Source: Dillenia suffruticosa (taxonomy: Eukaryota > Streptophyta > Magnoliopsida > Dilleniales > Dilleniaceae). From it: a stretch of DNA of 64,000 bases. Below, in pieces: positions 38,666 to 52,163 of the stretch. The stretch covers positions 2,914,001 to 2,978,000 of the forward strand of contig JAVTVX010000010.1 in assembly GCA_033439265.1 (NCBI GenBank). The letters run 5' to 3'. The notes under the pieces were generated by a model. It made no database searches, had not been told where the DNA came from, and saw only the letters and a list, made by a program, of their open reading frames with translations. The position numbers and the translations under genes are program-made. Every line of letters starts with the position of its first letter. Positions within the stretch are counted from its first letter, which is position 1.

Positions 38666-39627
38666 CACTGGCCCGCAGACCAGCGAGCTTGCTAGCCGAA
38701 ACCAACTGGCCCGTTGACCCACAAACCACGAACCCACTGTAGCCCACGAGCCCACGACGGCCCGCGACGGCCCGTGATCCCGTGACAGCCCACGAACCTC
38801 CACGCAGGTAAATGACTTAGGGTTTTGCTCTGATCTAAGTGTTTAGATCTAACAAATAAATCTTGTTTTGATAGGAAACACTACAAACCTTGGAGTGACC
38901 GAAACGACATTCGGACGAGACTCTGGGCTTCGAGAAAACCCTAGGTGAGGAGATTCGGCTCTAACTGATACATTGAATGAATCTAGGATTGAATTTAAGA
39001 TAAAAGGTTATGTATATATTTAGACTGTAAGTAAAATGCGAATAGAATTAAGTATATAAGGTTACAGAAACTAGATGGTCTGATAGAATCACAAAATCAT
39101 GTCGAGTTAATTTGAATATTTTCCCTTAGAGTTAAATTTTGAAATATACATGAAAGTATCTGGGTTGTAGGATTGGAATGAAATGAGTCGTAAAGTAGAG
39201 GATATTGTACATTTCATATCTTTCGGATAAATCCTAAAGATATTTGAGAAATTGATATTCAATTTTGATGATCTGATTAAGTTGATCTTTTTGGAGACTC
39301 GAAAAATCAGATTTGATTGGTTTTGAAAATAGGGAGTGACCACCCTCCCTAGAATGGTGAGTGAGACTTTGACATTCGCTATTGATTGAAAACCATATTT
39401 CAAAAATACTTTTTAAATGACATGTTTTTGCAAAATGTATGATTGTTAGAACTTTCGAATATTTTATGAAATGTTTTGTGACCTTTGTAGTGTCTTAATT
39501 TCTGATTTTATTGATATGCATTCATGAGTTTTGATAACTGAATATTGTGCCATATTTTCGACATATTGATATATTTTAATACTTCCACTGTATTGGCACA
39601 TGGTTTTAAATGAATTTACTTATATAT

Positions 39628-39730
39628 TTGGGCTGTATATCCGGCCGACGTTATGATATGATGCATGGGGCTATATGCCCGGCCGACATGCTGATGGGAT
39701 GCATGGGGCTACGTGCCCGGCCGATATGAT
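39628..39730. repeat. About 41-bp tandem repeat in the solo LTR (2.5 copies)
   Basis: The unit contains GATGCATGGGGCTATATGCC followed by CGGCCGACATG. The GGGCTA..GCCCGGCC part can fold on itself. Confidence 0.8.
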
Positions 39731-40892
39731 ATTGTGATCCGTAGCTACGAAGGACATCTGGTAGAGGCACCCCTTGTGTCCGGATACGTTTCGGCCGGAG
39801 GTATCCGCCAGATCGTCATATGTATGGGTGTCCCAGGTTGACCCTCATCATAGAGGACGTTGAGTACGGCTCCGTCTAGCACCAGGCGGGGGCACCATAC
39901 ACTGCCGACTAGTTATATGTATATTATTATTATTTACAGACTAGTTGGAGTAGGCTGTGACCAACATTGGGGTAGAGAGCCATTATTTAATACTTGCATT
40001 TGGAAAAACTCTCAATGCACCGTTCTTGGTCGAGATAGACCATTGTCGGGAATATTCATTGGCCAGCTCTTCATGACATTGATGTAAATATTGGATGCAT
40101 ATCTTATTTTCTGATGTGTGCGTATGATATATGATTTTGAAATAATATGATCGGTTTACACATTGTGAATATTTTTTTTTATCATTATGTTTTGACACTC
40201 CAAGTTCACCCTTGATATTGATAATTTGATGTCAATTCCCTCACTTACTGAGTACCTTTCCATAGATACTCACCCCTCACTTTCTTTCCCACAGGATTAG
40301 TGTTGGATCGAGAAAATATTGTTAAGTTTGTATAATTGTGACGCGAACGTGATATCACTAGTTTTGGGTATGGATATTTTCATCTCTTTCGCTACGATAA
40401 TTGATGATATCGTTATGTATTGGAAATTTTAGTTTGACCAATATATTTATCTAATTTTTTTGGGATGACTGTATAAATTATGGACATTTATTCATGAAAC
40501 TCTCGTATTGATTTATTTCATTGCATTTAGATATTTGTGAATATTTAAAAATAACTTGAGAATTTATTTTATATATATGCGTAGAATTTAGGTCCGTTCG
40601 GTGTGACGGCTGCTCATGCTCTAGTTGGGCATGACGGTAAAGGTCTGTTATTAGGGTTGCTAGAAATTTTATAGTCTTGCGTTATTCTGAATGTTGGCTG
40701 TGGTATTTGTTGATTTTGGAGAAAAGTCAGGATGACCATTTGTTTATTTACAAGATGAATATGATATACACGTGAAATTGTACATGGGAAACTTCTGATT
40801 TATGGGGAGTTTCTGTCCGATTTTCTATAAAAATACAGTCGGCATCCAGGAACAACGGGCGATTGTTCACGATTTCGGTTCGGGGCGTGACA

Positions 40893-42830
40893 GTAATAAC
40901 TTGTACGAAGAAAAAAAAAAATTACAAAAAGTCGTAGAAGAAGGGGAAAAAAATCCTAAAATTCACGAGGAAAAAAATAGAAAAGCCATCGACGCTATGC
41001 TTACTAAGAGAGAGTAGGGAAGCAACTTGACGCGGAGGAGAGCGTACATGAGAGAGAGAGAGTGAGTGGGATTCACAGAAAGAATTTAGATAGAGAGATT
41101 TAGCATGAAAAGGTGCTGTTGTTGATTAGTGACACCAATCATGACATTTTTAAAGATGAAAGTATTGCTAAAAATGTCGCAAAAAAAAAAAATGCCCTAG
41201 AGCAATGTCCATAGTAATGTCGTTTGCTACATCCATGCAATGCTCCTCTTTCAATTTGATTTGCCTTACTTTTAACAATGGCTTTTCGACAACAAATCTT
41301 CACAAACAGCATCGCTTAATGAAAGTGATGCAGACAATGATGGTTTTATATATATATATATATACACACACAGAAGAGATTTTCAAACACGAGGAAGACC
41401 CCTTATTATTTGTTTATAAATCTTGTAGAGATGCAATTTATGACCCTTTAGATGTCAAGGCGTCAGCAATTATGTCACTATAATCGAGCTATGTAATGAA
41501 TATTTTTAAATAAAAAATGGTTTGAAGAGCTTGTAATTTTAAAATTTTTCTTTTTTTTTTCTAAACAAATGTATGAATTTTAAGAATAATGTATTAAAAG
41601 TTTGTCAAAATTTTTGAAAGGTTGAATTTTTTGTCTCAAAACTTAATTAAAAGCTTGTATGATTTTTTTTTTTTTTGGATTAAAAGTAATTGCGTCATGT
41701 CCCACAAATGTTTGTGACAGAATTAGAACTCTGCTCCTAGCATGTCTATTTAATGGGCGTTGGCGATTGCTGGCATAGCAAATTTCTGTGTTTTTTGTAA
41801 TGGATAATATTTTCTGATTTAAAATTTCTAATTGAAGTCTATAAAATTTTCCTTATTAAAAAACTTTCATCTAAGATATTACATATATCTAAATTATGCA
41901 TTAATGATTAAAATCTTAACTCAAAATGACCAGTGGTTTTCATACCACCACCCATGTATGGCACTCAAGAATCTTCTTTTGTTATTTTTCAAATTTGTAT
42001 ATTCCTAACTATTTTATATATAAATGTAAACTCAGTTCTATCCATGTATCACTAAGATAATGTTCGAAAAATTTCAACTTCTCTAAAATTTTCTTAATTT
42101 TCTTTTTGTTATTTTATCTTATTTAACTTATAATATTTTTTAAATAAAATGAATATTTTTGTTAAAAAGTATTAAGTTTTGCAAGTAAAATAAAAGTTGT
42201 TTATAATAATAAAAAAAAGAGATTTGAAAGAGATAAATACGTAATAATTCTTCCAACTTAAAGAGTATTTTTTATAAATACTTGACTATCGATATTAAAA
42301 AATTCTAATTAATCCAGTTTGATTAGTTATGAGATCTAATTTAGAATTAGTTCTTCCGGCGTTCTTTTTTTTATTATAAGAGATTTGAATTCTGAATCAC
42401 CTGATTAGAGGAGGGGGTTGTGATAAGTTCTCTTAGCATCTTCTTTTCTATTATCAAAACTCTAATTTGAAATTTTGGTTATCATGACAATGGTACTTAA
42501 AGAGGATTCTTAAGGCACTCATTAAGCAAACCCTTATTAAGCAATTTATATATATATTTTTTGTATATACAGAGACTCAAACTTAAAATGTTTACAAGGG
42601 AGAGGGAAACAGTGTCAATTGATTTATAACTTATTGATATTTATGAATCTATATATTGAAAAGTAGTCGATAAGCGTTCAATAATACGAAAAGTTGATAC
42701 AATCTGAAAACTTTTAAGGAGTATCGGGTAATTTTACTTTTGTTTTTTTAATGTGTGACATCCTCCTTTCATCTCCCAAAGTAATATAATTAATAAAAAA
42801 ACAATTTTTTTTTTCACTACTTGAATGGAA
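40893..42830. other. AT-rich spacer, no gene seen
   Basis: Several T/A runs and a short (TA)n(CA)n near 41348-41371. No recognised domain in any short frame. Confidence 0.6.
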
Positions 42831-43990
42831 AGAAAGAAGACCCTTGTTAAATTCCAACCCAAGAGGTGAAAATTCTCACATTCATCAACTCAACTCCCCA
42901 AGAAAAAAAAAAGAAAAGAAAAAAAAAAACCCAACTTAAGAGGCTTATATCCTCAAGTATTTGGGTCCTTTTGGTTTTTCATACAATTCCTTGAAACCCT
43001 GATTGTGCCATTTGGTTATCTACTCCATTCACCAATAAATATCACCGCAATTCACCAAAAGAAATAAATAAAAATCACCACATAAATGCTCTCTTGAAGC
43101 ATTTACGGAAATGATCAATGGCACAGACTGGGCCCTTAAAATTCCAAATCCCACTCCACAAGCACATTTCTTCAGCAAGTTTCGTAGGACCACATCTCTC
43201 TTCCTGGGGTTCCCAAAAAAAAATGATTTTTGAACCTATTATAGTTTGTATAATTATCATTATTTTTAAAAGTTTAAGTTAGTTAAAAAATGTATTATTA
43301 TTTTTTCATTTAAATTCTAAATAATTCTGCTCTAATACTATTTTGTATTTTATATAATATTAAATTTTTAAAAATTTAAACTAGTGAAAGTGTTATTATT
43401 GATTTTGTGTCATAAGATGATCAAATCTTCATTAGACTTAGTTGGGGAAATATTCCCAATTTGTTTTTTTTTTCAAATATTTGTTAATAAATGACGTATA
43501 ACAATTATTTAAAAAAAATGATTAAAAGTAAAAAATAATTATGTAAATTAATTTTTCTATTAAAAAACTGGTGTAATTTTTTATTAAAAGCATAAATAAT
43601 TATCAAAAGAATGAATAAACCCCTGTTAAATTTCCAATCCAAATTTGAAAATTCTGAGATTCCAGGAACATTCATCAAGTCTTCACTATTATTGACCGAA
43701 CATAAGGCACATTTGAAAGTTTTCATAAGAGAAGAGGGTGGGAGGGAAAGAGTTTTCAAAAGTACTTGGGTGATCTGGATGCTTTGAGGGATCAAAAGTC
43801 AAGTACATTTGAAAGAGGAGAGCCTCGTCAAATTTCCAACGCAACTGGTGAAAATTCTCTTTCTAAGATTCAAGGATCATACATCAACTCAACTCCCCCC
43901 CCCCCCCTCCCCCCCAACTACTTTAAAAGCTTCTACCCTCAAAAAGAGTACTTGCGTCGGATAAAGTCCTTTTGGATCCATTGTCCATAC
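42831..43990 (+). repeat. Repeated upstream units of the lectin receptor kinase (copies 2-4)
   Basis: Three partial copies of the unit also seen at 32926-33135: 42831-42995 (CCTTGTTAAATTCCAAC then CATCAACTCAACTCCCC), 43608-43680 (CCTGTTAAATTTCCAA then GAGATTCCAGGAACATTCATCAA) and 43738-43990 (the fullest). They lie in the same orientation just upstream of the kinase pseudogene and suggest repeated local duplication of its 5' flank. Confidence 0.75.
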
Positions 43991-44004
43991 AACAAATAAT
44001 CAAA

Positions 44005-45531
44005 CTCCAGTTGCCATGTGAGTCCAGCACTGCCATTTCTGCTTTTTCCCCCCTAGTATTTCTCCCGTCCTCAGCCATGTCTCAGAGAAATGTCTCTCTG
44101 GGCTAAGCTTAGGTGATTTTGCTTTTGGGTTCAAAGAGATCTGGATGAAACTTTCTCACTGGCAGTCTGGTTCAACAAAATACTGAAAATATTGTTGTCT
44201 GGTGGGCAAATAGCAGAAATCTAGTTCAAAGAAGATCAAAGATTCAAGTTACCACAGAAGGAAGATTGGTGCTCAGTTACCCAAACGGTCAACTAATTTC
44301 GATTGTGTACCTGCTCGTAACAATGTTTCTTATGCAGCCATGCTTGATACCGGCAACTTTGGCAAATGAAAACGCGGTCAGTCTGTGGCAGTGTTTTGAT
44401 CAACCAACTGATACATTTCTTCCAACACAGCCATTCATTAAAGGCAACAGGCTCCTTGCCCGCTTCACAGCCGACAACTATGCAAAAGGCAGATTCAAGT
44501 TTATACTACGAGAACATGGAAACCTCGTGATTTATACCACAGAATACCCGTTGGATTCTGTGAGTTCTTGGATAATATCTTACTGGTCTACTGACACTGT
44601 TGACATTGGCTATCAGTTAATCAGAGTGGCACCATCAACCTCATAGCATGGAATAAAACAAAACTTACATCAATTTCATCGGATACAAGTTTAACAACAA
44701 ACCTTTACCATAGGGCAGTTTTGGATTTTGATGGGGTCTTCAGGCACTGTGTATCCAAAAGCAGGTGGATCAAGTTCCGGGGGATGGCAAAAGGCCTGGT
44801 CTGTGTCAGCCTCCATACCTTCAAATATTTGCACGGCAATTAATGCAGATATAGGTAGTGGGGCTTGCGGGTTCAACAGCCTCTGCCAACAAGGAAATGA
44901 TCAAAGACTAAAGTGTCATTGTCCACGCGGTTATGAGATGAAAAACATAGATTGGCCCTTATCTGACTTTGTAACAATCTGGTTTAGTCAATAAGGATTG
45001 GTGCAGAGATATTTACTTTGGTGATTGCTTTTGTGCTGTTGCTATTTTCAGATATGGGAACTGTGAAGAAGCTCCCTCTTTCCAATGGGAGAACAGACTC
45101 AAGCACAGGAGGAAAAGAGCTTATTAACTATAGGGTAAAAAATGATGCTCTACCTCCAGGAGTTAAGAATGTGAGTCCAAATCCTAAGGACGGTGATGAT
45201 TCAACTTTGATTGTTGCAGGAGCAGCTTTGTTGGGCAGTTCAGTCTTACTCAACTTTCTCTTCCTGATCTATTTATGCCTCAAGAAAAGAAGGCCAAAGG
45301 CAGTACAAGCACGCGCCACTGCTCCAGGAAGGAATCTTCAAAGTTTCAGTTACGAAGAGATGGAAGAATCCACAAATGGCTTCAAGGATGAAATTGGCAA
45401 GGTACTTTTGCAATAGTTTTTAAAGGAATTATTCAATTTGAGAGCAAAAGCTTGGCTGCAGCTAAGAAGTTGGACAAAATGGTGGAAGCTGATAAAGAGT
45501 TCAAGACTAGAGTACAATCGATCACACAAAC
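44005..45531 (+). pseudogene. G-type lectin S-receptor-like Ser/Thr kinase pseudogene, 5' part
   Basis: In order there are a signal-peptide-like start (about 44030-44100), bulb-type lectin domain pieces with WQCFDQPTDTFLPTQPF (44380-44430), the S-locus glycoprotein/EGF-like region with ACGFNSLCQ and CHCPRGYE (44860-44940), a transmembrane helix (about 45190-45290, ending LKKRRPK) and the kinase start FSYEEMEESTNGFKDEIG (about 45345-45400), then KLDKMVEADKEFKTRVQ. The intact family is a plasma-membrane receptor of RLK1/LecRK type, usually intronless. Here the frame changes several times and stops occur (for example near 44646 and 45416), so it is not functional. The kinase domain is cut at 45531 by an LTR insertion and resumes at 58018. 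Confidence 0.88.
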
Positions 45532-46255
45532 TGTAATACCTTAAAAAAAAAAAAAAGAGGGGGAAGGAAATGCAGCGTTTTGGACCAAAACGCTACACTC
45601 TCCCCAAGAGTGAAATTAGGACAAAAAGTCATAATTTCTCTCTCTTCCTCCGGTCTCTCTCTCTCATTCTCTCCCTCTCCTCCGCCACTCTCTTCCCCTC
45701 CCTTTCACCGGCGACCGCTGTCCACCACCGCACGTGGCCACCGGCATAACCCGTTTCTCTCTCTCTATTCCATCTCTCGGTCTCTCTCACGAACTCTCTC
45801 TCCCTCTCGCTGCCGCTCTCTTTCTCTTTGTTTTTCACACTCTCCGCGGCCTCCCGGTGCCGCACCTCCCTCAATCACAGGTGAACCACCACTGCAGGCG
45901 GCTGTCCCGCCTCCATTCTCTCTCTATTTTGCTCTTTGCCTTCTCTCTCTCTCCCGCACACGCGAATAGAGGTTCTTCTCTCCCTCTCGCATGTGACGGC
46001 CTCTCGCTCCCTTGCTTGCTCGCGTGCGCTGCTCCCAACGAGCACCGCTCTTGTACAATCTTTGCAAAAGCCCCAAGCTGGCGGTAGCAAGAGGCATTCG
46101 AAACTCTAGGCCGCGACCTGCATTTCATCCCCTGCGCAGGTAAGAACGATTCTCTGATCAATAATTTAGGGGTTTGGAAATTAGAGTTAATTGCTAAAGT
46201 GTGCTTCGGTTTGGAAACATTACAGGGGTTCGAACTGAGTTGTAGACGCACGGAC

Positions 46256-48571
46256 TGTCACGCCCCGATCCTCGGATCGACCACGCAACAGCCGCCGCGT
46301 CGTCTCGGTACACGGGCAGAACCTCCCCTTATACCGGGACTCCGCAAGGCTACAATTCAGTTCAAAACTCATCCAATACACACTCCATCAGAAATGAGAA
46401 AAATCATATGACAATACACATATAAAGGACCCATCCGGTCCATCCCTGTACACACGAGCATGCATCGACAAGCGAATGGGACGGGGGTTCCTGTACATGC
46501 ATGCATGCAAAAATTGACAATCCCAGCCATTTCAAAATTCTCAGCACAATTAAAATATTTAAACAAAGAAGTCCCAAATCATAATCGCAGGATTTTTCTA
46601 ACACTCGCATGAAGAAACGAGCTAGCGTCAGTAAAATCCGAGCGGTATGAGATGTACAGAACTTCACAAATCCAAAAGAAAGTATCGAAGCTCAGAATTT
46701 CAATCCAAATGTCCCATATGAGAGTTTAAAAGAAAATGAACAAGTTCTGTACTAACCACGTAAGGATTCCATCAATACTTGCTCTTATATATGAAACAAG
46801 TATTAATTTAATCCATACCAAAAGAATTATACAAGTCTTTCATCCCATGGACTTCAAAATCAACCCAAATGAACTTGCATTTCTATGTACATACACAAGT
46901 CAGCGGAATAAATCTTCCCTAGCTCCAATTTCTGCAGCAGACCTAGACTTCCTCTGAAAAATGTTAAAGGGAGGGATGAGTATTGGGAAATACTCAGTGA
47001 GTGGAGTGCAATGGTATAATTGTGTGATAAATGAGGGGTGAATGTGGGAGTGTCAAAGTATCTCTCAAATAACATTTCATATATATCGAAACATTTTTCA
47101 ATAAATCAGATAACTCGCAAAGTATGCATCCACATCAAGTATTCTTTCAGAAAATCACAAGGGTCCCATCGAAATTACTTCCGTCTTGCGTTTGGCCGAA
47201 CCAAGACGAAAGCCCGCCAAGAGGTTTTCCATTTCAGTATTTCAAACACTACCCCCTTCCTTGGCGTTGGCTCGGACCTCCCCGGGGTGCAATCCGGATA
47301 GTCCGACGTGGCAGAGCAGAGGCCGCGTATACCTCTCTCGCAATAAAACCCCAACCACGCCACCCCGTCGGGTCGCTCCGTGGAGGGAATGACTATAGTC
47401 ATTAACTACTAGCACCATGCATTTCTCAAATATGTCATTTATCAAGTCTTGTGCCATAATTTCTAGCAAGCAATAATTAATTTCATGTCATAGTAATTCA
47501 TAGAGTAATATCAAATTAAATGTGGCACATATGCATTTATAAATACAATGGATGCATTCATACTTCATAACCCAGTCCGGACATCCCACGATCACAAAAC
47601 AATTTATATAAAACCTGAAAAAATCTTACAAAATCATTTATAAAACAATTTTAAACTCATTTACTCATTTATAACGCAACGGACCGTCCACTCACCTTCT
47701 AGGGAGGGTATTCACTCCCTAATTCTATAAGTTTTCCAAAATGGCTCTCTTCAAGTCTCCAAAAAGTCAACCTAGGCCAATAATTCACAATTTCAATTCA
47801 AACTCCAAAGAAATCTATTCAAATCAGCCCAATAAGTTCTAATTTCATCTAACACGCTTCTTTCGTATTTAATCAACCTAAATTCATGTAGAATTTAGAC
47901 CTAACCCTAGAAATCATATATCAAAATTCAGGAAAATGCACTCTTTTTAAATTTCAAACATTTTCAGAGTATATACAAATCTCTCATTCTAAATTCGGAC
48001 TAAACTCATTCAAATTTCTGAAGGAACTAAAATTTCCCTTACCTAGGGTTTTCGCAGCTTGCAGCTCTAGCGTCCGTGCGTCTACAACTCGGTCCAGACC
48101 TCTGTAATGTTTCCAAATCGAAGCACACTTTAGCAATTAACCCTAATTTCCAAGAGAATCAAAACCCCTAAGCTATTGATCAGAGAATCGTTCTTACCTG
48201 CACAAGGGATGAAATGCAGGTCGCGGCCTAGGGTTTCGAATGTCTCTTGCTACTGCCGGCTTGAAGCTTCTGCGAAGGTTGCAGAAGGGTGGAGCTCACA
48301 GGGAGCAACGCGCATGAGCAAGCAAAGGAGAGAGTGACCGTCGCGCTCGAGCAGGAGAGAAATCGGAGCTGTCGCGTGCTCGCGGGAGGGAGAGATGGAG
48401 CAAGCACAAAATCAAGAGAGTGAGAGAGATGAAAGAGAGATAAAGAGAGAGAGAGAGATAGTCGGGAGAGGGAGAGAATGAAAGAAACAGAGAGGGAGAG
48501 ATTGGGGGTGAGAGATGAGAGAGGGTGACGGGAGAGAAATGAGGGAAAGAATTGGGAAAGTGACTTTGTCA

Positions 48572-48615
<44 letters not shown>

Positions 48616-48626
48616 TCGGTGTTACA
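46256..48626 (-). repeat. 3' LTR of the young chromovirus
   Basis: 2371 bases, ends in a long T tract (about 48573-48614) followed by GTCGGTGTTACA. Nearly identical to 53817-56178. Confidence 0.95.
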
Positions 48627-48676
48627 ACACTTAACCCCCTAAAAACAAATTTCGTCCCCGAAATTCCAAGATACAA

Positions 48677-51600
48677 TTATACATCAAAGAGCTGCGGTTG
48701 TTGCTTCCGCATTAATTCTTCGGTTTCCCAAGTCTGTTCTTCAACTTGATTATTTCTCCATAGCACCTTAACCATAGGAATCTGCTTATTCCTCAATTGC
48801 TTGATTTGCCTATCAATGATCTTCACCGGTTGTACCTTGAAACTCAAATTCTCATTCAATTCCACTGGAGGTGCTTCCAATGCGTGTGAGGGATCCGGTA
48901 AATACTTCTTCAATATGGAAACGTGAAAAACATTATGTATCCTCTGCAACTCCGGTGGTAATTCTAACCGGTATGCCACTTGACCAACCCTTTCAAGAAT
49001 TTTGAAGGGACCAATGTAACGAGGATTTAGCTTTCCCCGTTTCTGAAAACGGATTACGCCCTTCCAAGGAGATATCTTCAAAAACACCATATCTCCTTCT
49101 TCAAATTCCAAAGGTCTTCTTCTCTTGTCAGCATAGCTCTTTTGTCGATCTTGAGCCGCCTTCATTCTTTCCCGAATCAGCTTCACTTTTTCTTTAGTGG
49201 CCTCGATCATTTCTATGCTTTCCATCTTTCTCTCTCCAACTTCATCCCAACACAAGGGAGTACGACACTTCCTTCCATAAAGGGCTTCATATGGAGGCAT
49301 CCCTATGCTTGCTTGGTAACTGTTGTTGTAGGCAAATTCAACCAACGGAAGGTGTCTATCCCAACTATCTTGAAATTCCATAACACATGCCCTAAGCATG
49401 TCCTCCAATGTTTGGATGGTGCGCTCCGATTGTCCATCGGTTTGGGGATGAAAAGCAGTGCTGAATTTCAACTTAGTCCCTAAGGACTCTTGTAACTTTG
49501 GCCAGAATCTAAAAGTGAATCGAGGATCACGGTCCGATACAATAGACACCGGTACTCCGTGAAGCCTTACGATCTCATCAATGTACAACTTTGCCAATCT
49601 TTCCAAGGAATAAGTATTCTGAATCGGCAAGAAGTGAGCCGATTTGGTGAGACGGTCTACAATCACCCATATGGCATCGTGACGGCTCGGAGTACGTGGC
49701 AATCCCACTACGAAATCCATAGTGATATGCTCCCATTTCCATTCGGGAATTGGTAGTGGTTGAAGTGTCCCTGCCGGTTTCTGATGTTCAACCTTGATCT
49801 GCTGGCATACAAGACACCTCGCCACAAATTCGGCTATCTCTCTCTTCATCCCAGACCACCAATATGATTCTTTGATGGTTCGATACATTTTGGTACTCCC
49901 CGGATGCATAGCATAGGCCGAGGAATGCGCCTCTTCGAGTATAGCCTTCCGGAGGTCTTCATTTTTCGGAATGCACATTCGTTTCCCATACAATATAATT
50001 CCATCATCCTGAATATGGAATTCACCGCCTTCCCCTTTTCGGATTTTCTCGACCATGCCCTTCAACTCATCATCTGTAGCCTGAAGCTCCCGAATGCGAT
50101 CCAACAATGTAGGTCTGACCACAAACTTGGCTAATAAAGCACCTTGATCATCCTTAGCCAACTCAACTCCAAGTGCTCGGAGTCCAACTAAACAAGAGAG
50201 GTAAGAACTCCCTTGGGATGCCGTAGATGAGGATTTGCGGCTTAAAGCATCAGCTACGACATTCGCCTTCCCGGGGTGGTAGTCAATTATTAAATCATAA
50301 TCCTTGATCAGCTCTAACCACCTTCTTTGTCTCAAATTGAGCTCCTTCTGAGTGAGTAAGTATTTGAGACTCTTGTGATCGGTAAAGACCTTGCAAGTAA
50401 CCCCATACAGATAATGCCGCCAAATCTTTAAAGCAAACACAATGGCAGCTAGCTCCAAATCATGAGTAGGGTAGTTTACTTCGTGCTTCTTCAGTTGGCG
50501 AGAAGCGTAGGCAATCACCTTATCACCTTGCATCAGCACGCACCCTAATCCTTGCTTGCTAGCATCACTGTACACCACATAATCACCACCGCCACTAGTA
50601 GGGAGAGCAAGGATAGGAGCGGAGGTCAACCTTTGTTTAAGCTCTCGAAAACTATCTTCACACTTCTCGTCCCATTCGAACTTGACTCCTTTCCGAGTCA
50701 AATTGGTCATCGGAGCTGCTATTTTCGAGAATCCTTCTACAAATCTCCGATAGTACCCTGCTAATCCGAGAAAACTTCGCACCTCGGTGACATTTTTGGG
50801 CTGTTCCCACTTCAAAATGACTTCCACTTTCTTTGGATCCACAAAAATCCCGTCACTAGAAACCACATGTCCCAAAAATCCAATCTCTCTTAGCCAAAAC
50901 TCGCATTTTGAGAACTTGGCATACAACTCTTTCTCCCTAAGAATTTGCAAAATAATTCGGAGATGTTTGGAATGCTCTTCATCATTTTTGGAATACACCA
51001 AAATGTCGTCGATGAAGACTATGACAAATTTATCAAGATAGGGATGGAACACTCGATTCATGAGATCCATGAAGGCCGCAGGAGCATTCGTCAATCCAAA
51101 GGGCATTACTAGGAATTCGTAGTGTCCATACCGCGTTCTAAATGCGGTCTTATGAACATCACCATCCTTGATCTTCAACTGATGATAACCAGATCTCAAG
51201 TCGATCTTTGAAAAGACACTTGCACCTTGAAGTTGATCAAACAGATCATCAATTCTCGGAAGAGGATACTTATTCTTTATCGTTGCCTTGTTGAGCTGTC
51301 GGTAGTCAATACATAATCGGAGGGTTCCATCCTTTTTCTTTACAAACAAGACCGGAGCACCCCAAGGTGAAGTGCTCGGTCGGATAAACCCTTTCTCCAA
51401 CAACTCTTGGAGCTGAACCTTCAGCTCTTTCAACTCTGCGGGTGCCATTCGATACGGGGGAATAGAAATTGGTGCAGTACCGGGAATTAGGTCTATTGTG
51501 AAATCGAACTCCCGGTTTGGTGGCAACCCAGGCAACTCTTCCGGAAAAACCTCCGGAAACTCATTCACCACAGAAATATCGTCCCGACTAGGACTTCTCA

Positions 51601-52054
51601 CAGTGGTATCAACAATGTGTGCCAAATAAGCTTCACATCCCTTATGCACTAGTCTCCGTGCTTCAAGAGCTGAAATTATACAACTCGGTAACACTCGCCG
51701 TTCTCCGGCGAATACAAGCAAGGGATGTCCTGGCCTTCGGAATTCCACTTCCTTAGTGAAGCAATTCACGGAAGCTCGGTGAAGATACAGCCAATCCATA
51801 CCTAGAATGATATCAAAATCTTTCATTTCCAACGGAATCAAATCCGCCTCGAGAGTTACTTTCCCGATTTTTACCTCACAAGACTTATACATTGTTCCCT
51901 TGATTAAATGTTCTCCCAAAGGTGTGATAACCAATAATTTCTCAACCAGTGGAACTAAAGGCTTATCAGAATGTCTAGCAAATCCCGAACTCACAAAGGA
52001 ATGATTAGACCCGGTATCTATAAGCACATGTGCATCAACATCAAAAATTTTCAT
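48677..52054 (-). CDS. Pol polyprotein of the young chromovirus, 1125 aa
   Basis: Domains in order: aspartic protease ([13 protein letters not shown] near residue 10), reverse transcriptase (about 190-420, with [12 protein letters not shown] and the active site [10 protein letters not shown]), RNase H (about 470-610, with [16 protein letters not shown]), the integrase zinc finger and core (about 680-960, with the H..H..C..C form and TMDFVVGLP), then a C-terminal chromodomain-like end ([14 protein letters not shown]). This order and the chromodomain mark a chromovirus of the Tekay/Del group. The frame is open throughout. Gag lies upstream in its own frame; some plant gypsy families join gag and pol by splicing or read-through, and which applies here is not shown. 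Confidence 0.95.
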   Translation of the reverse strand: MKIFDVDAHVLIDTGSNHSFVSSGFARHSDKPLVPLVEKLLVITPLGEHLIKGTMYKSCEVKIGKVTLEADLIPLEMKDFDIILGMDWLYLHRASVNCFTKEVEFRRPGHPLLVFAGERRVLPSCIISALEARRLVHKGCEAYLAHIVDTTVRSPSRDDISVVNEFPEVFPEELPGLPPNREFDFTIDLIPGTAPISIPPYRMAPAELKELKVQLQELLEKGFIRPSTSPWGAPVLFVKKKDGTLRLCIDYRQLNKATIKNKYPLPRIDDLFDQLQGASVFSKIDLRSGYHQLKIKDGDVHKTAFRTRYGHYEFLVMPFGLTNAPAAFMDLMNRVFHPYLDKFVIVFIDDILVYSKNDEEHSKHLRIILQILREKELYAKFSKCEFWLREIGFLGHVVSSDGIFVDPKKVEVILKWEQPKNVTEVRSFLGLAGYYRRFVEGFSKIAAPMTNLTRKGVKFEWDEKCEDSFRELKQRLTSAPILALPTSGGGDYVVYSDASKQGLGCVLMQGDKVIAYASRQLKKHEVNYPTHDLELAAIVFALKIWRHYLYGVTCKVFTDHKSLKYLLTQKELNLRQRRWLELIKDYDLIIDYHPGKANVVADALSRKSSSTASQGSSYLSCLVGLRALGVELAKDDQGALLAKFVVRPTLLDRIRELQATDDELKGMVEKIRKGEGGEFHIQDDGIILYGKRMCIPKNEDLRKAILEEAHSSAYAMHPGSTKMYRTIKESYWWSGMKREIAEFVARCLVCQQIKVEHQKPAGTLQPLPIPEWKWEHITMDFVVGLPRTPSRHDAIWVIVDRLTKSAHFLPIQNTYSLERLAKLYIDEIVRLHGVPVSIVSDRDPRFTFRFWPKLQESLGTKLKFSTAFHPQTDGQSERTIQTLEDMLRACVMEFQDSWDRHLPLVEFAYNNSYQASIGMPPYEALYGRKCRTPLCWDEVGERKMESIEMIEATKEKVKLIRERMKAAQDRQKSYADKRRRPLEFEEGDMVFLKISPWKGVIRFQKRGKLNPRYIGPFKILERVGQVAYRLELPPELQRIHNVFHVSILKKYLPDPSHALEAPPVELNENLSFKVQPVKIIDRQIKQLRNKQIPMVKVLWRNNQVEEQTWETEELMRKQQPQLFDV

Positions 52055-52163
52055 TGTACCTATAATTATAAACCATAAACAAAGTCATATCATCCACATT
52101 CTTTAAGCCATGATCACAACTATCAAATTATAATCATAAACCATTTATGTCACATTTTCAATT

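Larger units (their letters stand above)
37913..40892 (+). mobile_element. Solo LTR of a Ty3/gypsy element (chromovirus-type, about 2.98 kb)
   Basis: Begins TGTAACACCAAATAAC plus an A tract and ends TTCGGGGCGTGACA, the same start and end style as the LTRs at 45532-58017 and 46256-56178. Like them it has a hairpin soon after the A tract (37955-37983), a CT-rich leader, GC-rich sequence with splice-like GTAA and AG words, and a late AT-rich part. No internal coding region is attached. Flanking 5-mers are GAAAA and GTAAT, so there is no clean target duplication. This is a solo LTR, distinct in sequence from the other two. Confidence 0.75.

Noticed and set aside
38094-38747. 217-residue minus-strand open frame
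   Set aside because: Product of GC-rich 18-bp repeats and a CTT run inside a solo LTR; no domain.
43075-43260. Possible small gene on the minus strand (61 aa)
   Set aside because: No recognised domain, no good flanking splice or promoter signal, and it lies among duplicated kinase flank sequence.
45580-46251. Overlapping open frames on both strands
   Set aside because: CT-rich leader of the solo LTR; serine/arginine-rich low complexity without homology.
46369-48572. Short open frames that recur identically at 53930-56133
   Set aside because: They lie in the two LTRs of one young element; identity reflects recent duplication, not selection for protein.
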